Positions 1-9,313 are shown, numbered from the stretch's first letter. The stretch is 64,000 nucleotides of DNA from Treponema denticola (GCF_024400535.1 NZ_CP038800.1:2418001-2482000); one strand, 5' to 3'. Made by a program: numbers and translations. The notes: generated by a model not told the origin, from the letters alone.

Positions 1-1
1 T

Positions 2-667
2 ACCCTTGCCCTCGCTTCAGGAATAAACCCCATCCTTGGAGCCTTTATTTTTACGACAGCAGCAGGAGCCCTGATAGAAGCCCTACGGAATACTTTTAAA
101 GAATACCAAGATTTAATCCTTTCAATAGTTTTGTCCTTGAGTGTCGGAATCGCTATTACCCTCATAAGCTCGGGAACCGTTAGAGCAAATGCCGAAACCT
201 ATTTATTCGGAAGCGTCTTAACCGTTTCTTCTTCGGATTTAATTACCGTGATTGCCTTAAGTATTTTATCCTTGGTTACTCTCGGCCTCATGTATCACAA
301 GATGGTCTACATAGCCCTCGATGAAGATATTGCAAAAATAATAGGAGTTAAGGTTAGGCTTATCAATTACTTGTTTTCAGGCCTAACAGCAGCAACGATA
401 GCCGTTTCATTAAAAATAGTAGGAATGTTGGTTTTAAGCTCGATGATAGCCCTCCCCGTCGCAACAGCCCTTCAATTAAAAATGAGCTTTAAAAAGACAT
501 TGATTTTTTCTATTTTGATAAGCGTTGCAGACATAATGCTCGGCTTGGTCTTATCCTATCACCTAAATGTCGCCCCCGGCGGCTTTACAGCCCTCGTGTC
601 GGTCATCGTATTAATAATAACGATAGGGATAAATTCCTTTTTAAAACAGAATAAACTATCTGCATAA
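2..667 (+). CDS. Metal ABC transporter permease (ABC-3 family), 5' end missing
   Basis: The frame is open from the window edge and ends at TAA 665-667, so the N-terminus is outside. About 221 residues are visible. They are strongly hydrophobic, with at least five membrane segments, and include the run SGINPILGAFIFTTAAGALI, a polar cytoplasmic stretch (MYHKMVYIALDEDIAK) and the usual GLTAATIAVSLKIVGMLV region of ABC-3 (ZnuB/TroC/MntB-like) permeases. The family imports Zn, Mn or Fe with a periplasmic binding protein and an ATPase, both probably upstream of this window. The metal cannot be told from this part. Family call is confident; substrate is not. Confidence 0.85.
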   Translation, partial: TLALASGINPILGAFIFTTAAGALIEALRNTFKEYQDLILSIVLSLSVGIAITLISSGTVRANAETYLFGSVLTVSSSDLITVIALSILSLVTLGLMYHKMVYIALDEDIAKIIGVKVRLINYLFSGLTAATIAVSLKIVGMLVLSSMIALPVATALQLKMSFKKTLIFSILISVADIMLGLVLSYHLNVAPGGFTALVSVIVLIITIGINSFLKQNKLSA

Positions 668-702
668 TAAAAGTAGAAAATAAATAACAGGCAAGCAACA
701 AG

Positions 703-731
703 TTGCGGAAAAAAGCAATTTAGTATATAAT
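703..731 (+). promoter_or_regulatory. Sigma70-like promoter of the toxin-antitoxin pair
   Basis: TTGCGG (703-708), a 17-bp spacer and a perfect TATAAT (726-731) lie 21 bp before the antitoxin start. A GGAGGT ribosome site follows at 742-747. Confidence 0.75.
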
Positions 732-752
732 TTATAGTTATGGAGGTAGATT

Positions 753-947
753 ATGTCTGATGCTCTTATACAAGTTGAAAATCAAGTTCTTTCTTTTTCT
801 TTAGCAGAACAGATTCGACTTCTTACCTTTATTGCAAATAATGTTAATAAACAAACTTCTATCTTGGCAGAAGGAGAAGCCTTAAAAAAAATTAGAGAAT
901 CAAGTCTGGAAACCGTTTGGGAGAGTATAAAGAATGACTCGTGGTGA
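753..947 (+). CDS. Antitoxin-like small protein of a MazEF/PemIK-type module
   Basis: A 64-residue, mostly helical protein directly upstream of, and overlapping by 14 bp, a MazF-like toxin gene. Start ATG 753 is set by GGAGGT 6 bp upstream. The C-terminal half (about residues 38-64) is charged and amphipathic, ending in a WESIKNDSW-like tail, which is the usual toxin-binding region in such antitoxins. I do not see a clear AbrB or ribbon-helix-helix motif, so the DNA-binding type is open. The assignment rests mainly on size and position. Such antitoxins normally neutralise the toxin and repress their own promoter. Confidence 0.7.
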   Translation: MSDALIQVENQVLSFSLAEQIRLLTFIANNVNKQTSILAEGEALKKIRESSLETVWESIKNDSW

Positions 948-1272
948 TGTTTATATGCTTGATTTCGGCATTCCGGCCGGGAGTGAACCAGGGATGAGGC
1001 GACCGGTAATAATAATACAGTCCGATAAAAAGAATTTGAATAGTTTAAATACAAAAATAGTTGTCCCTCTTACATCTAATACTGTCAATGCCGAATTAAA
1101 AGGTAATGTTTTCATTCCCAAAAATGAATCACAACTTCCAAAAAATTCTGTTGCACTTGTTCATCAAATTATAGTGGTAGATAAATCCCGACTTGAAGAA
1201 AAAGTTGGAAAAGTATCCAAGCACATACTTTTACAGATTGAACAAGAAATCGATTATGTGCTAAAAGAATAA
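934..1272 (+). CDS. MazF/PemK-family mRNA interferase toxin
   Basis: 112 residues, typical length for PemK/MazF. The N-terminus shows the family pattern RGDVYMLDFGIPAGSEPG followed by RRPVIIIQSD, then a VPLTSN strand, and later SVALVHQIIVVDKSRL, which matches the conserved SxxLxxQIrtIDkxRL block. The Arg in RRPV and the QI-x4-DK-RL region form the RNA-cutting site in the family. The gene overlaps the antitoxin by 14 bp and has GGGAG just upstream. Expected role: sequence-specific endoribonuclease that stops growth when the antitoxin is degraded. Sequence-specificity cannot be read from here. Confidence 0.93.
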   Translation: MTRGDVYMLDFGIPAGSEPGMRRPVIIIQSDKKNLNSLNTKIVVPLTSNTVNAELKGNVFIPKNESQLPKNSVALVHQIIVVDKSRLEEKVGKVSKHILLQIEQEIDYVLKE

Positions 1273-1300
1273 ATCTATAAAAACAGCTTACTAACCTTAT

Positions 1301-2182
1301 TTAAAATTTTCTATACGGGGAACGCACAGGCTTAGAGGCATCTCGGATAGTCCAGTCCTCAAGAGCTTCGCCGGAAAGACGCGGCATAAAGCGTTTTTCC
1401 TTTACGGTCTTCATCGAAGACCCGGCACCTACAGATTCATTCCACCAATCGTATAAGTGAACATTTGTCTTTACGCCCAAAAAGTTGTGAGTTTTTTCGA
1501 GAGAAACAAAGCCGATTGGGTCATATTCATAAAACTTTAATTTCGAATCAGCCGTATTCGGATGTATTTCATAGGGAAGCCATTTTTGCGGAATATAATT
1601 GTTTCCAATTATTTTTTTATACTCACTCGGCATTCCGTAGGTGTAAAGAAGCTTAGTATGGGTATCAAGTGCACACATTAAGTTATTGAGAGCATTTTCA
1701 AAAAGGCCGCCTTTAGCCGCATAAGCGGTAAATTTAAAGAAAATAAAACGTTCAAGGATTTTAGCTTCTGAAGGCTCATCATAAATAGGCAAATCAAAGG
1801 GGTGAACTCCTTCTACCTTGAAATAAACTACATCGCTTATCTTATTTGTTATGCCTAAAAACACGGAAGACCCCGGCACCTCGGTTTCTCGATATTGATA
1901 AGTTTTCCCTTCTTTCCCCCAGCCTTCATGAGGAGAACAAGACTCCCATTTAAAATCGGAGGTAAAAATGATTTCAACTGCCGGAGCCGACCCCTTTGAG
2001 GGCGAAGTAATTTTTGCCATGTGGATGAGGCAATCACCCAGCCTTGCTTTTTCGTAAATGCAGTCGGGATTTTCAGGATTAGCTTTTATACTATGGTCCT
2101 CTAAGTCCCCGGCTATTAGAGGATTCATAAAACAAAAGAGAAACAAAAATAAATTGAAAAACTTTAAAACGAATTTTTTCAT
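1301..2182 (-). CDS. Exported protein of unknown function sharing a domain with the neighbouring large lipoprotein
   Basis: 293 residues with an N-terminal signal peptide (about 1-25, FFNLFLFLFCFMNPLIAG). There is no lipobox Cys in a convincing place. I do not recognise a named family. From about residue 140 to the end it resembles the middle of the next gene upstream (2245-5559): shared pattern FxFFKFTA..GG, then an Asn-rich turn, then M/LCxLDTHxKxLxxY, a DPxGxVxxE strand, a short VxLYxW strand and a final SPYR motif. The gene lies just after a terminator, so it is probably transcribed separately. No Shine-Dalgarno is obvious before the ATG. Confidence 0.8.
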   Translation of the reverse strand: MKKFVLKFFNLFLFLFCFMNPLIAGDLEDHSIKANPENPDCIYEKARLGDCLIHMAKITSPSKGSAPAVEIIFTSDFKWESCSPHEGWGKEGKTYQYRETEVPGSSVFLGITNKISDVVYFKVEGVHPFDLPIYDEPSEAKILERFIFFKFTAYAAKGGLFENALNNLMCALDTHTKLLYTYGMPSEYKKIIGNNYIPQKWLPYEIHPNTADSKLKFYEYDPIGFVSLEKTHNFLGVKTNVHLYDWWNESVGAGSSMKTVKEKRFMPRLSGEALEDWTIRDASKPVRSPYRKF

Positions 2183-2196
2183 AAGAGTATCTTAAC

Positions 2197-2232
2197 TAAA
2201 AAAGCCGGAGACTCACGAGGAGGCTTCGGCTT
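2197..2232 (-). terminator. Rho-independent terminator after the large lipoprotein gene
   Basis: Read on the minus strand, arms 2224-2232 and 2202-2210 form a 9-bp stem with one mismatch, followed by a run of T (A run in the + strand near 2198-2203). Confidence 0.6.
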
Positions 2233-2244
2233 AAGTTTAACTAT

Positions 2245-5200
2245 CTATTCCCACTTCAAGGTATAGGTTACTTCGGCAGTACCGACAGCACTGGAAATAT
2301 ACGAAATCGTAAAATCTTTTGTTTCTCCACGCCTTAATATAAAATTTACAGGAGGAATTGATACGTCAACATCAGGAATCGAATATTGATTTACTCTATA
2401 TTTCCATGCATCCTGCGACTTATCATACACAAATTCTATTATACTTTGATTATAGTCAGAAAGATATACCTTATCTCTGAGAGACCAACCAGCACCACGA
2501 TTATATTTTGCTAACTTAGTATCCAGTTGAAAGTAAGGTATATTATTTAGCGATGTAAGATTTTTTTCTATAAATTGCAATGATGATACTGAATTTGCAC
2601 CAGAAGTTCCCTTCTTATAGAGCTCAACTGAACTCTTATAAGTCTCTGCAACTGCCCAAATTGAAGAAAAATTAGAAGCGGCATCTCCAGAATCTTCACA
2701 TATCCTAGCTCTAAAATCGTATGTAAAAAGGGCCCAATCCTTTTCAGCCCCCCAAGCAGCCCAGAGATAATCTTTAGAACCGATATCAATATTTTCCAAT
2801 TTTTTAGCAATTATAGTTAATTTACCTCCATCAGGTATCTTCCTAAACACCACTTTTACAGTTTCCTGTTGTCCAACAACACGTGTGGCAATCGTTTTGT
2901 TTTCCAAAACCTCGGAAACACCTGTCCAACTTAAAACCTCATATCCTTCGTCCGATCGAGCAAAGAAAGTTACTTTTTCTCCTTTTTTGACATAGTCGCC
3001 GGTTTTAATAAGTTTTTGCTTATATTTATCATTTTCCTTATATTCATAAATAGCAGTAATGGCGCCTTTACCTTCCTTATCAAAAATGATTTTATAAGCT
3101 TCTTCTACTTCAACTTTTGCAACAGCAGATGCCCTGTCAGCAGTTTTCTCACCGTCAACCTTATCGTTTGTATTTGTAGCAACACAATAATAGTATTCGG
3201 TTTTTACCGAAGAAGTATCTACATTTAAATTGAGAACCCCAGATGTCTCTCCGTCTAGTTTTGTTCCATTTTCATTACTATTAGAAGTGTTTCTATACCA
3301 TTGATAAGAAACCTGCCCCATATCCATTGAAAGAGCTTCCACTTTAAGACTTATATTGCCTGAGGTGTTTATGGGAAGAGTCTTGCCTTCAGGCTCCTTA
3401 ATAATTTTAGGCTGAGCTGCATCCGTATAGAGCGGGCCTGAACTTATCAAGAGTTTTACAGCATCGGTTTTTACCGTATCGGTAAGACCGTTAGAAGAAT
3501 TTCTATTGGTTACTTCACAATATATGTAGCAGTTTGTTGCGACGGTTTTATTAGGCCGGTAAGTATACAATACTTCTCCAGGTATTAATGTTCCACCCTC
3601 GTTCGATTGATAGTCATTTTTATACCACTTATATGAAAGAGTTTCTCCATCAGGAGCAGGGGCAGTCTTAACCTCCATAACAGCATCTTCAGTTGAGTTT
3701 AAAGGTATCCGCAAGGCCTTAGGTTGAGCTAATATAAGGGGGCGTGCAACAGTGTATTCAGGATTTTTCGTTGTAATAACCTCCGTTCTCTTTTTGACAA
3801 TATTATTACGGTATGGGGAAAACCCAGCACCGTTTGCTTTTTTTTCGGCAGGTTTGGTAAATGCAGAATTTTTTTGTGCATTATAGTTATTATTAGTAAT
3901 ATTTTGCTTTATCCAGCTATACAATACAACACTGCCGTCCTCTTTAACATAACCGACAGGATCGCTTAAATAAAAAGGTTCATTGAATTGTTTATGGCTT
4001 CCCTTCGACGGGGCTGCGTAATCGGTCCACCCGCTGGGCACCCCTAAACTGCTTATAGAAGCGGGATCGCTATAGTAAAAGAGAAATTTAGAATGGGTAT
4101 CAACACAGAACATTGAGTTATCAAGCGATACCCCGCCTGATGCCGTAAAACGGTAAAAATAAAAGCGTTTTTCTTTTTCCGAATCAAAAAGAGGCGGCGT
4201 ATTACCATCCCATCTATCCGTCCTTGACTTATAGCGGTAAAATTTCACATTACCCATATGTTTTAGGCCGGAACCGAAATCAGGGCCTGCGTATTGCTCA
4301 GGCGAACCTGACCATGAATCAGCTTTAAAACGATAAGAAGCAATATTAGTGCTGTTATTAAAGTCATTGATATAAACTACCCATTCATCAAATTTCGATG
4401 CAAGAAAGCCGTAATCTTTATCATAATAGGTAAAGGGATCTATTTCTTCGGTTATAGTATTTACCTTTATTACATATTTTTTATTTCCGTTTTTGTCTAC
4501 AGGATTATATACGGCATCAGCATTTCTTTTGACGGTAAGCTTCATATTCCAACCTAAGTATTTACCCTCTTTTCCTTCAACCGAAATTTCTGCAGTGGCA
4601 CTATCATTGCCTTCAAATTTTATAGGATTAGGATTAAGTTTTACAGGCAGATTATCAAAGGTCTTAAATATGACAACTATATCATCCTCGGTTATTTGCG
4701 TTACATTTGAAGGAACACTAACGTCTTTTCCGATTTCACTTTTAATCCCCTGCACATAAATCTCCAGAGGTTCCAAAGCAACATCTTCATTTTCAGCTCT
4801 CTTTGCTCTGGTGACGGATACAAAATGTTCAAAGTCCTTGTATTGACCTTTTAGCGCCTTTACAGAAATTTTTACATCAATGCTTTCATCTTCTTTTAGC
4901 TCAATGCTGTTTTTTTCTAAAACAACAGGAATAACGGTTTTTTCCGTACCGTAACTGAATTCCGCCCTAATATCGGCTGCCGAAATCATAGTTTTTTTGT
5001 AAGGAAGAGTTACGCTTCCGCTCATAGCATTTTCTCCGGCAATTGTAAGGCTCTCCAATTTTAAGTCGAAGGGTTCATTTTGAGTAATCTTGATAACCTT
5101 TGTAAGTTCACCGTATTTAGCTTGGGTATCCTTTATTTTTATAGTTACAGGAACTGCTTTTCCTGAAACCAAGGGCACCCCATCTCCGTTAATTTCAATA

Positions 5201-5559
5201 CTTACATCAACGTTTTCCATAGTTGATAAAGCTCCCACAGCCTTTACCTTTATATTCTCTGAAAGTATCTCTTCAACAGAAGGGGCAACATTTACAAAAT
5301 ACTCTCTAGCTTCAGCAAATTTTTTTAACTTATCGGCTTCATCAATGGGTACTTCAGAAAGGACAGGGACAACGGGATTGTCTGCAACAAATATTTCGGT
5401 TATATACATTGTCATCCCTATATCATCATTTACACGGGAATACCAAGAAGATCCCAAAGCAGGTTTACACGCGCTTAACAATGTTAAAACAAGGCCTGCA
5501 AATATAAGACCGGCAAACCTTTTTATTAATTTAGTTTTTACCGCAACTATGTTTTTCAT
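2245..5559 (-). CDS. Large multidomain surface lipoprotein with Ig-like and InlB-type repeat domains
   Basis: 1104 residues. Signal peptide with lipobox LLSAC places the lipidated Cys near residue 31. Then come three tandem beta-rich repeats (about 75-345) whose blocks end in similar strands such as VIKITQN, FVSVTRA and MKLTVKR. Residues about 360-590 hold the domain shared with the gene at 1301-2182 (FTASGG, CVDTHSK, DPVGYV, SPYR). Two Ig-like domains follow (about 615-830; LSYKWYKND and VSYQWYRNT, each with a C..C or YYC strand). Then a bacterial repeat of the InlB B type (YKIIFDKEGKG, GYEVLSWTG, VKVVFRK) and a C-terminal beta domain. GAGGTG precedes the ATG. The layout suggests an exported adhesin or sensor-like lipoprotein; the ligand is unknown. 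Probably cotranscribed with the barrel gene 8 bp upstream. Confidence 0.85.
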   Translation of the reverse strand: MKNIVAVKTKLIKRFAGLIFAGLVLTLLSACKPALGSSWYSRVNDDIGMTMYITEIFVADNPVVPVLSEVPIDEADKLKKFAEAREYFVNVAPSVEEILSENIKVKAVGALSTMENVDVSIEINGDGVPLVSGKAVPVTIKIKDTQAKYGELTKVIKITQNEPFDLKLESLTIAGENAMSGSVTLPYKKTMISAADIRAEFSYGTEKTVIPVVLEKNSIELKEDESIDVKISVKALKGQYKDFEHFVSVTRAKRAENEDVALEPLEIYVQGIKSEIGKDVSVPSNVTQITEDDIVVIFKTFDNLPVKLNPNPIKFEGNDSATAEISVEGKEGKYLGWNMKLTVKRNADAVYNPVDKNGNKKYVIKVNTITEEIDPFTYYDKDYGFLASKFDEWVVYINDFNNSTNIASYRFKADSWSGSPEQYAGPDFGSGLKHMGNVKFYRYKSRTDRWDGNTPPLFDSEKEKRFYFYRFTASGGVSLDNSMFCVDTHSKFLFYYSDPASISSLGVPSGWTDYAAPSKGSHKQFNEPFYLSDPVGYVKEDGSVVLYSWIKQNITNNNYNAQKNSAFTKPAEKKANGAGFSPYRNNIVKKRTEVITTKNPEYTVARPLILAQPKALRIPLNSTEDAVMEVKTAPAPDGETLSYKWYKNDYQSNEGGTLIPGEVLYTYRPNKTVATNCYIYCEVTNRNSSNGLTDTVKTDAVKLLISSGPLYTDAAQPKIIKEPEGKTLPINTSGNISLKVEALSMDMGQVSYQWYRNTSNSNENGTKLDGETSGVLNLNVDTSSVKTEYYYCVATNTNDKVDGEKTADRASAVAKVEVEEAYKIIFDKEGKGAITAIYEYKENDKYKQKLIKTGDYVKKGEKVTFFARSDEGYEVLSWTGVSEVLENKTIATRVVGQQETVKVVFRKIPDGGKLTIIAKKLENIDIGSKDYLWAAWGAEKDWALFTYDFRARICEDSGDAASNFSSIWAVAETYKSSVELYKKGTSGANSVSSLQFIEKNLTSLNNIPYFQLDTKLAKYNRGAGWSLRDKVYLSDYNQSIIEFVYDKSQDAWKYRVNQYSIPDVDVSIPPVNFILRRGETKDFTISYISSAVGTAEVTYTLKWE

Positions 5560-5567
5560 ATTTCACC

Positions 5568-6464
5568 TCACACCTTAAATAAAAGCCCCAAACTTATACC
5601 GAAGTCCAGGTTATTCATAAAAAACGAATTTATAGGTTTTTTTTCAAAATTTACATCAATACCATTTTTTTTGCCATTAATAATTGCTGCCTGTTCTACC
5701 TTTTTAGGAAGAGCTACATACCCAGGCTTATAAACGGAATAGGACAAATATCCGCCCATAGTCAAATCCATTGTAGAAACTACAGGCTGGTTATAAGCTA
5801 TAGATAGTTTTAAAAGAAGACTCAGCGGGTTCATTTTTTTCATCATAGCTTCAGAAATGTAAAGAGTTCCTGTCTCAGAGGTAAAATCAATCTTTTCAGC
5901 CTTTAAAGCAGCAAGTTCTTCATTATTCAAATTAGTATAAAGCTCATAAGTGGGCTGAGGATCGGCCAGCATCTTTCCTCCTATGCCGAAACCTAAAACC
6001 AGCCTGTTTTTTAAAAGCATTGTTTTAAGACTTGTTCCAAAAGTTACAACCGGTGTCATATAAACACGGCAATAAACTTCAATATCTTTTTTATAGCTGC
6101 CTCCGCCGGGCGCAGAAAAATTCATATTCTTTGTTCCTGAAATCTGGCCTGAAAACCCCTGCCCTACGCCGAGGTTAAAGGCAAGTCCAAGTCCTCCGAA
6201 GATATTATTATTTGTATAATTAAAATATCTGACAGAATCAAAAATATAGGTAAGTTCGGCTTCTCCGTTCATAATAAAACCGGCCATACCGCGCATAAAA
6301 TCGGCGCCCAAATATTGTTTATCAGCTTCATTTATATGGGGGTCGGTATAGGAGCCGGAAAAATTAGCTCTAAGGCCCAGAGTAAAGCCTTCTTCAAAAG
6401 CAAAGGCTGAAAAGCTTACAAACACAAACATAACCAAAAAAATAAATTTCCTAATTGGTCTCAT
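5568..6464 (-). CDS. Outer-membrane beta-barrel-like protein
   Basis: 298 residues when started at ATG 6464, chosen because GAGGTG lies 5-10 bp upstream and a clean signal peptide (KFIFLVMFVFVSFSAFAF) follows; the longer open frame upstream is not needed. After the signal the protein shows alternating hydrophobic and polar strands, many Gly and aromatic residues, and ends in an aromatic-rich strand FGISLGLLFKV, as in outer-membrane barrels. I cannot name the family. It lies 8 bp upstream of the large lipoprotein gene in the same direction, so the two envelope proteins are probably made together. Confidence 0.72.
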   Translation of the reverse strand: MRPIRKFIFLVMFVFVSFSAFAFEEGFTLGLRANFSGSYTDPHINEADKQYLGADFMRGMAGFIMNGEAELTYIFDSVRYFNYTNNNIFGGLGLAFNLGVGQGFSGQISGTKNMNFSAPGGGSYKKDIEVYCRVYMTPVVTFGTSLKTMLLKNRLVLGFGIGGKMLADPQPTYELYTNLNNEELAALKAEKIDFTSETGTLYISEAMMKKMNPLSLLLKLSIAYNQPVVSTMDLTMGGYLSYSVYKPGYVALPKKVEQAAIINGKKNGIDVNFEKKPINSFFMNNLDFGISLGLLFKV

Positions 6465-6547
6465 AAACACCTCAATCCTTAAATGATACAATTTTTTTAC
6501 CGAATGGTCAATATGGGAATTGTTATATCTCAATAAATTCCCCCTGA

Positions 6548-6576
6548 TGGACTTTTTTATATTTTTAAGATAAAAT
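6548..6576 (+). promoter_or_regulatory. Promoter giving a near-leaderless thiI transcript
   Basis: TGGACT (6548-6553), 17-bp spacer, TAAAAT (6571-6576). The ATG begins only 8 bp after the -10 box and there is no Shine-Dalgarno. Confidence 0.5.
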
Positions 6577-6584
6577 ATAAGAAT

Positions 6585-7748
6585 ATGGAAGAACTTTTCT
6601 ATCTTGCAAAAATAGGCGAAATTAACCTAAAAAAAGGGAATTTAAAAGACTTTGAAATGCGGCTTTCGCAGAATTTACGCAGCTATTTACCGGAGGCTAA
6701 ATCCAATATACGCGTAAGAGCCGGAAGAATGTATGTAAGCGTCAAGCCCGAATTTAAAGAAAAAACCGAAGAAGCCCTAAATAAACTCATAGGCATTACA
6801 GGCTGGGCAGAAGCCATTCCTGCCGAAAAAACTATTGAAGCCATTACCGAAACAGCCAAAGCCGAAGCCATAAGGGCCCGGGATGCAGGGGCTAAGACCT
6901 TTAAAATAGAATCCCGCAGAGGAGAAAAAAACTTCCCCCTGACCTCCTACGAAATTTCACGGGAAGTGGGAGGGGTAATCCATACCGAAGGAATTTTAAA
7001 AGTAGACGTCCATAATCCCGACATTGTAATTTCCATCGAAGTAAGAGAAAAAGCCTTTATCTACGGCCTTGAGCACAAGGGACGGCGGGGGCTCCCCTGC
7101 GGCTGTTCGGGAAGAGGCCTTTTGCTCCTATCGGGAGGAATAGACTCCCCCGTTGCGGGCTTTAAGATGCTCACCCGCGGAATGAAGCTGGACTATATCT
7201 ATTTTCACTCCCATCCTTATACCTCGCCCGAAGCCCAAGCTAAGGTTGAAAAACTGGCTGAAATCTTAGCCGCTTACGGCCTCGGCGGATACCTCAATAT
7301 AATTCCTTTTACAAAGGTGCAGCAGCAAATCAGAGAAAAAAGCCCCGAGGCCTACCTAACTTTAATGATGAGAATCTGCATGATGAAAATAGCAAATATG
7401 ACGGCAAGGGGTATCAATTCCAAATGCCTTATCACGGGAGAAAGCCTTGCTCAGGTTGCAAGTCAAACAGTAGAAAACCTGACCGTAACAAACTCTTATG
7501 CGGAATTTCCTGTTTTTAGGCCCCTCATCGGCCTTGATAAGGAAGAAATTACGATAGAAGCCAAGAAAATAGGCACCTACGAAACTTCAATCTTGCCGTA
7601 TGAAGATTGCTGTGTAATGTTTTCACCCAAACACCCTATTTTACACTCAAACCTCAAAGACGCTGCCGAAATTTTCGAAAGAATGGAAATAGACGGCCTT
7701 TTAGAAGAGGCATACTCACAAAGAGAAGTAAAAAAGATGAGTTTTTAA
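6585..7748 (+). CDS. thiI: tRNA 4-thiouridine synthetase ThiI
   Basis: 387 residues, the usual size of ThiI without a rhodanese tail. An N-terminal ferredoxin-like and THUMP region (about 1-165) is followed by the PP-loop SGGIDSP at 183-189, which binds and adenylates with ATP. The C-terminal half has YLTLMMRICMMKIA, ITGESLAQVASQT and the FRPLIGLDKEEI block of the family. It transfers sulfur to U8 of tRNA. In E. coli the rhodanese Cys relays sulfur; its absence here means another route (for example an IscS/NifS partner), as in many Firmicutes. It starts a plus-strand run thiI-DAHP synthase-rnhA with 2-bp spacing to the next gene. Confidence 0.93.
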   Translation: MEELFYLAKIGEINLKKGNLKDFEMRLSQNLRSYLPEAKSNIRVRAGRMYVSVKPEFKEKTEEALNKLIGITGWAEAIPAEKTIEAITETAKAEAIRARDAGAKTFKIESRRGEKNFPLTSYEISREVGGVIHTEGILKVDVHNPDIVISIEVREKAFIYGLEHKGRRGLPCGCSGRGLLLLSGGIDSPVAGFKMLTRGMKLDYIYFHSHPYTSPEAQAKVEKLAEILAAYGLGGYLNIIPFTKVQQQIREKSPEAYLTLMMRICMMKIANMTARGINSKCLITGESLAQVASQTVENLTVTNSYAEFPVFRPLIGLDKEEITIEAKKIGTYETSILPYEDCCVMFSPKHPILHSNLKDAAEIFERMEIDGLLEEAYSQREVKKMSF

Positions 7749-7750
7749 AG

Positions 7751-8821
7751 ATGATAAAAAACCTTGTTGACCTCCGAATCGAGAGGATTCATTGCATAAG
7801 TTCTCCTGCCGAAATGGTAGAAAAAATACCCGCCTCGGATTCTCTTTATTCTTTTATAGCCGAAGCCCGAAAAACTATTAGCGATATAATAAACGGGAAG
7901 GATGAGCGTTTTTTACTTATAGTCGGCCCCTGCTCAATTCATGACACTGAGGCAGCCGAGGATTATGCTATGCGCCTATTAGAGCTAAAAAATAAATGCT
8001 CCGATTCTTTCTATATTATAATGCGTACCTACTTTGAAAAACCCAGAACCGTTTTAGGTTGGAGAGGTCTTATCGTAGAGCCTGAACTTGACGGCTTTAT
8101 CAATATTGAAGGCGGCATTCAAAAGACAAGAAAATTTCTGATTAAGCTTGCCGAAATAGGCATTCCTGCCGCCTCCGAAATGGTAGACCCTATGATTCCC
8201 CAATACATTGCCGACCTTGTAAGCTGGGCTTCGATAGGAGCACGCTCGGCCGAAAGTCAAATCCACAGAGAAATAGCCTCAGGGCTTTCAATGCCGGTCG
8301 GCTTTAAAAATACCACCTACGGAGACGTAACAGCCGCTATAAACGGAGTAATTGCTTCCCGTCTGCCACATGCCTTTGTAGGCATTGCCCGAAACGGACT
8401 TTCGGCAATAATCCACACAACCGGAAATCCGGACACTCATTTGGTTTTAAGGGGCGGAATTTCAAAGCCCAATTACAATAGAAAAGAAGTTGAAAAAGCG
8501 GCCTCTCTTATGAAAGAAAAAATGCTGAAACCGAGTATAGTAATAGACTGCTCCCATGGAAATTCGGGAAAGGACCCGAAAAAACAGATAAAAATCTTTG
8601 AAGAAAGCTTAAAGCTCCGCTTCGATAAAAATGAACCTCTTGACTATATAAGGGGCTGTATGATTGAAAGCTTTATCCAAGAGGGAAGCACCTCAATCGA
8701 AAAAGCAAAGAATGCCGGCGAATACGGTAAATCCATAACCGACCCCTGCCTAGGCTGGGAAGAAACTCAAAAAGAAATACTCCGCATCTATGAAAAATAC
8801 AAAGTAAGGAAGCAAAAATGA
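7751..8821 (+). CDS. 3-deoxy-7-phosphoheptulonate synthase (DAHP synthase, class I)
   Basis: 356 residues from ATG 7751, three codons' worth of bases after thiI ends; a longer upstream frame exists but runs inside thiI. The AroF/G/H type family is shown by LLIVGPCSIHD near residue 57, MRTYFEKPRTVLGWRGL, the ASEMVDP and GARSAESQIHRE blocks, GFKNTTYGD, LRGG, and IVIDCSHGNSGKDP near the end. It condenses PEP with erythrose 4-phosphate, the first step of aromatic amino acid synthesis. The type of feedback control (Phe, Tyr or Trp) cannot be told. Its stop overlaps the rnhA start (ATGA), so translation is coupled. Confidence 0.95.
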   Translation: MIKNLVDLRIERIHCISSPAEMVEKIPASDSLYSFIAEARKTISDIINGKDERFLLIVGPCSIHDTEAAEDYAMRLLELKNKCSDSFYIIMRTYFEKPRTVLGWRGLIVEPELDGFINIEGGIQKTRKFLIKLAEIGIPAASEMVDPMIPQYIADLVSWASIGARSAESQIHREIASGLSMPVGFKNTTYGDVTAAINGVIASRLPHAFVGIARNGLSAIIHTTGNPDTHLVLRGGISKPNYNRKEVEKAASLMKEKMLKPSIVIDCSHGNSGKDPKKQIKIFEESLKLRFDKNEPLDYIRGCMIESFIQEGSTSIEKAKNAGEYGKSITDPCLGWEETQKEILRIYEKYKVRKQK

Positions 8822-9300
8822 ATATTGAAATATACACGGATGGAGCCTGCTCTAAAAATCCCGGCCCCGGAGGCTGGGCTTATATAATGGTAAACAAGGA
8901 TTCAAAAGAAGAAATATGCAGAGAAAACGGAGGCGAAAAATCTACCACCAATAACCGCATGGAACTCATGGCTGTTATAAGGGCCTTAAAAAAGATAAAA
9001 GAGGAGCCTGCATTTTTAGCCGGCAAGTCCGGCGGAACCTTAAACTATAAAAGCATTTCGGTACACACCGATTCTCAATATGTACAGCAGGGTATAAGCT
9101 CGTGGATCTTTAACTGGAAAAAAAATAATTGGAAGACGGCCTCCAAACAGCCCGTAAAAAACCAAGACCTTTGGCAAGAGCTGGACTCCCTTTCTGCCTC
9201 GATTAAGCCTGAATGGATTTGGGTAAAAGGCCACGCAGGCAATCCCTTAAACGAAGCCTGCGATCGCCTTGCGGTTGAAGCCTGTCAAAAAATGATGTAA
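8818..9300 (+). CDS. rnhA: Ribonuclease HI
   Basis: 160 residues. The family signature TDGACSKNPGPGGWA covers residues 7-21 with the first catalytic Asp. The second acidic residue is in NNRMELMAVIRAL, the third in HTDSQYV, and the ending has WVKGHAGNPLNEACDRLA, carrying the conserved HxGxxxNExxD. All catalytic positions look intact. It removes the RNA strand of RNA-DNA hybrids in the cytoplasm. An insertion of about 15 residues between the second and third motifs (FLAGKSGGTLNYKS) is slightly unusual. The start overlaps the DAHP synthase stop by 4 bp. Confidence 0.95.
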   Translation: MNIEIYTDGACSKNPGPGGWAYIMVNKDSKEEICRENGGEKSTTNNRMELMAVIRALKKIKEEPAFLAGKSGGTLNYKSISVHTDSQYVQQGISSWIFNWKKNNWKTASKQPVKNQDLWQELDSLSASIKPEWIWVKGHAGNPLNEACDRLAVEACQKMM

Positions 9301-9313
9301 TTTGAGCTCGCGG

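Noticed and set aside
5090..5578. Plus-strand open frames inside the large lipoprotein and other minus-strand genes
   Set aside because: They mirror strongly coding minus-strand sequence, have no ribosome sites and show no known domain.
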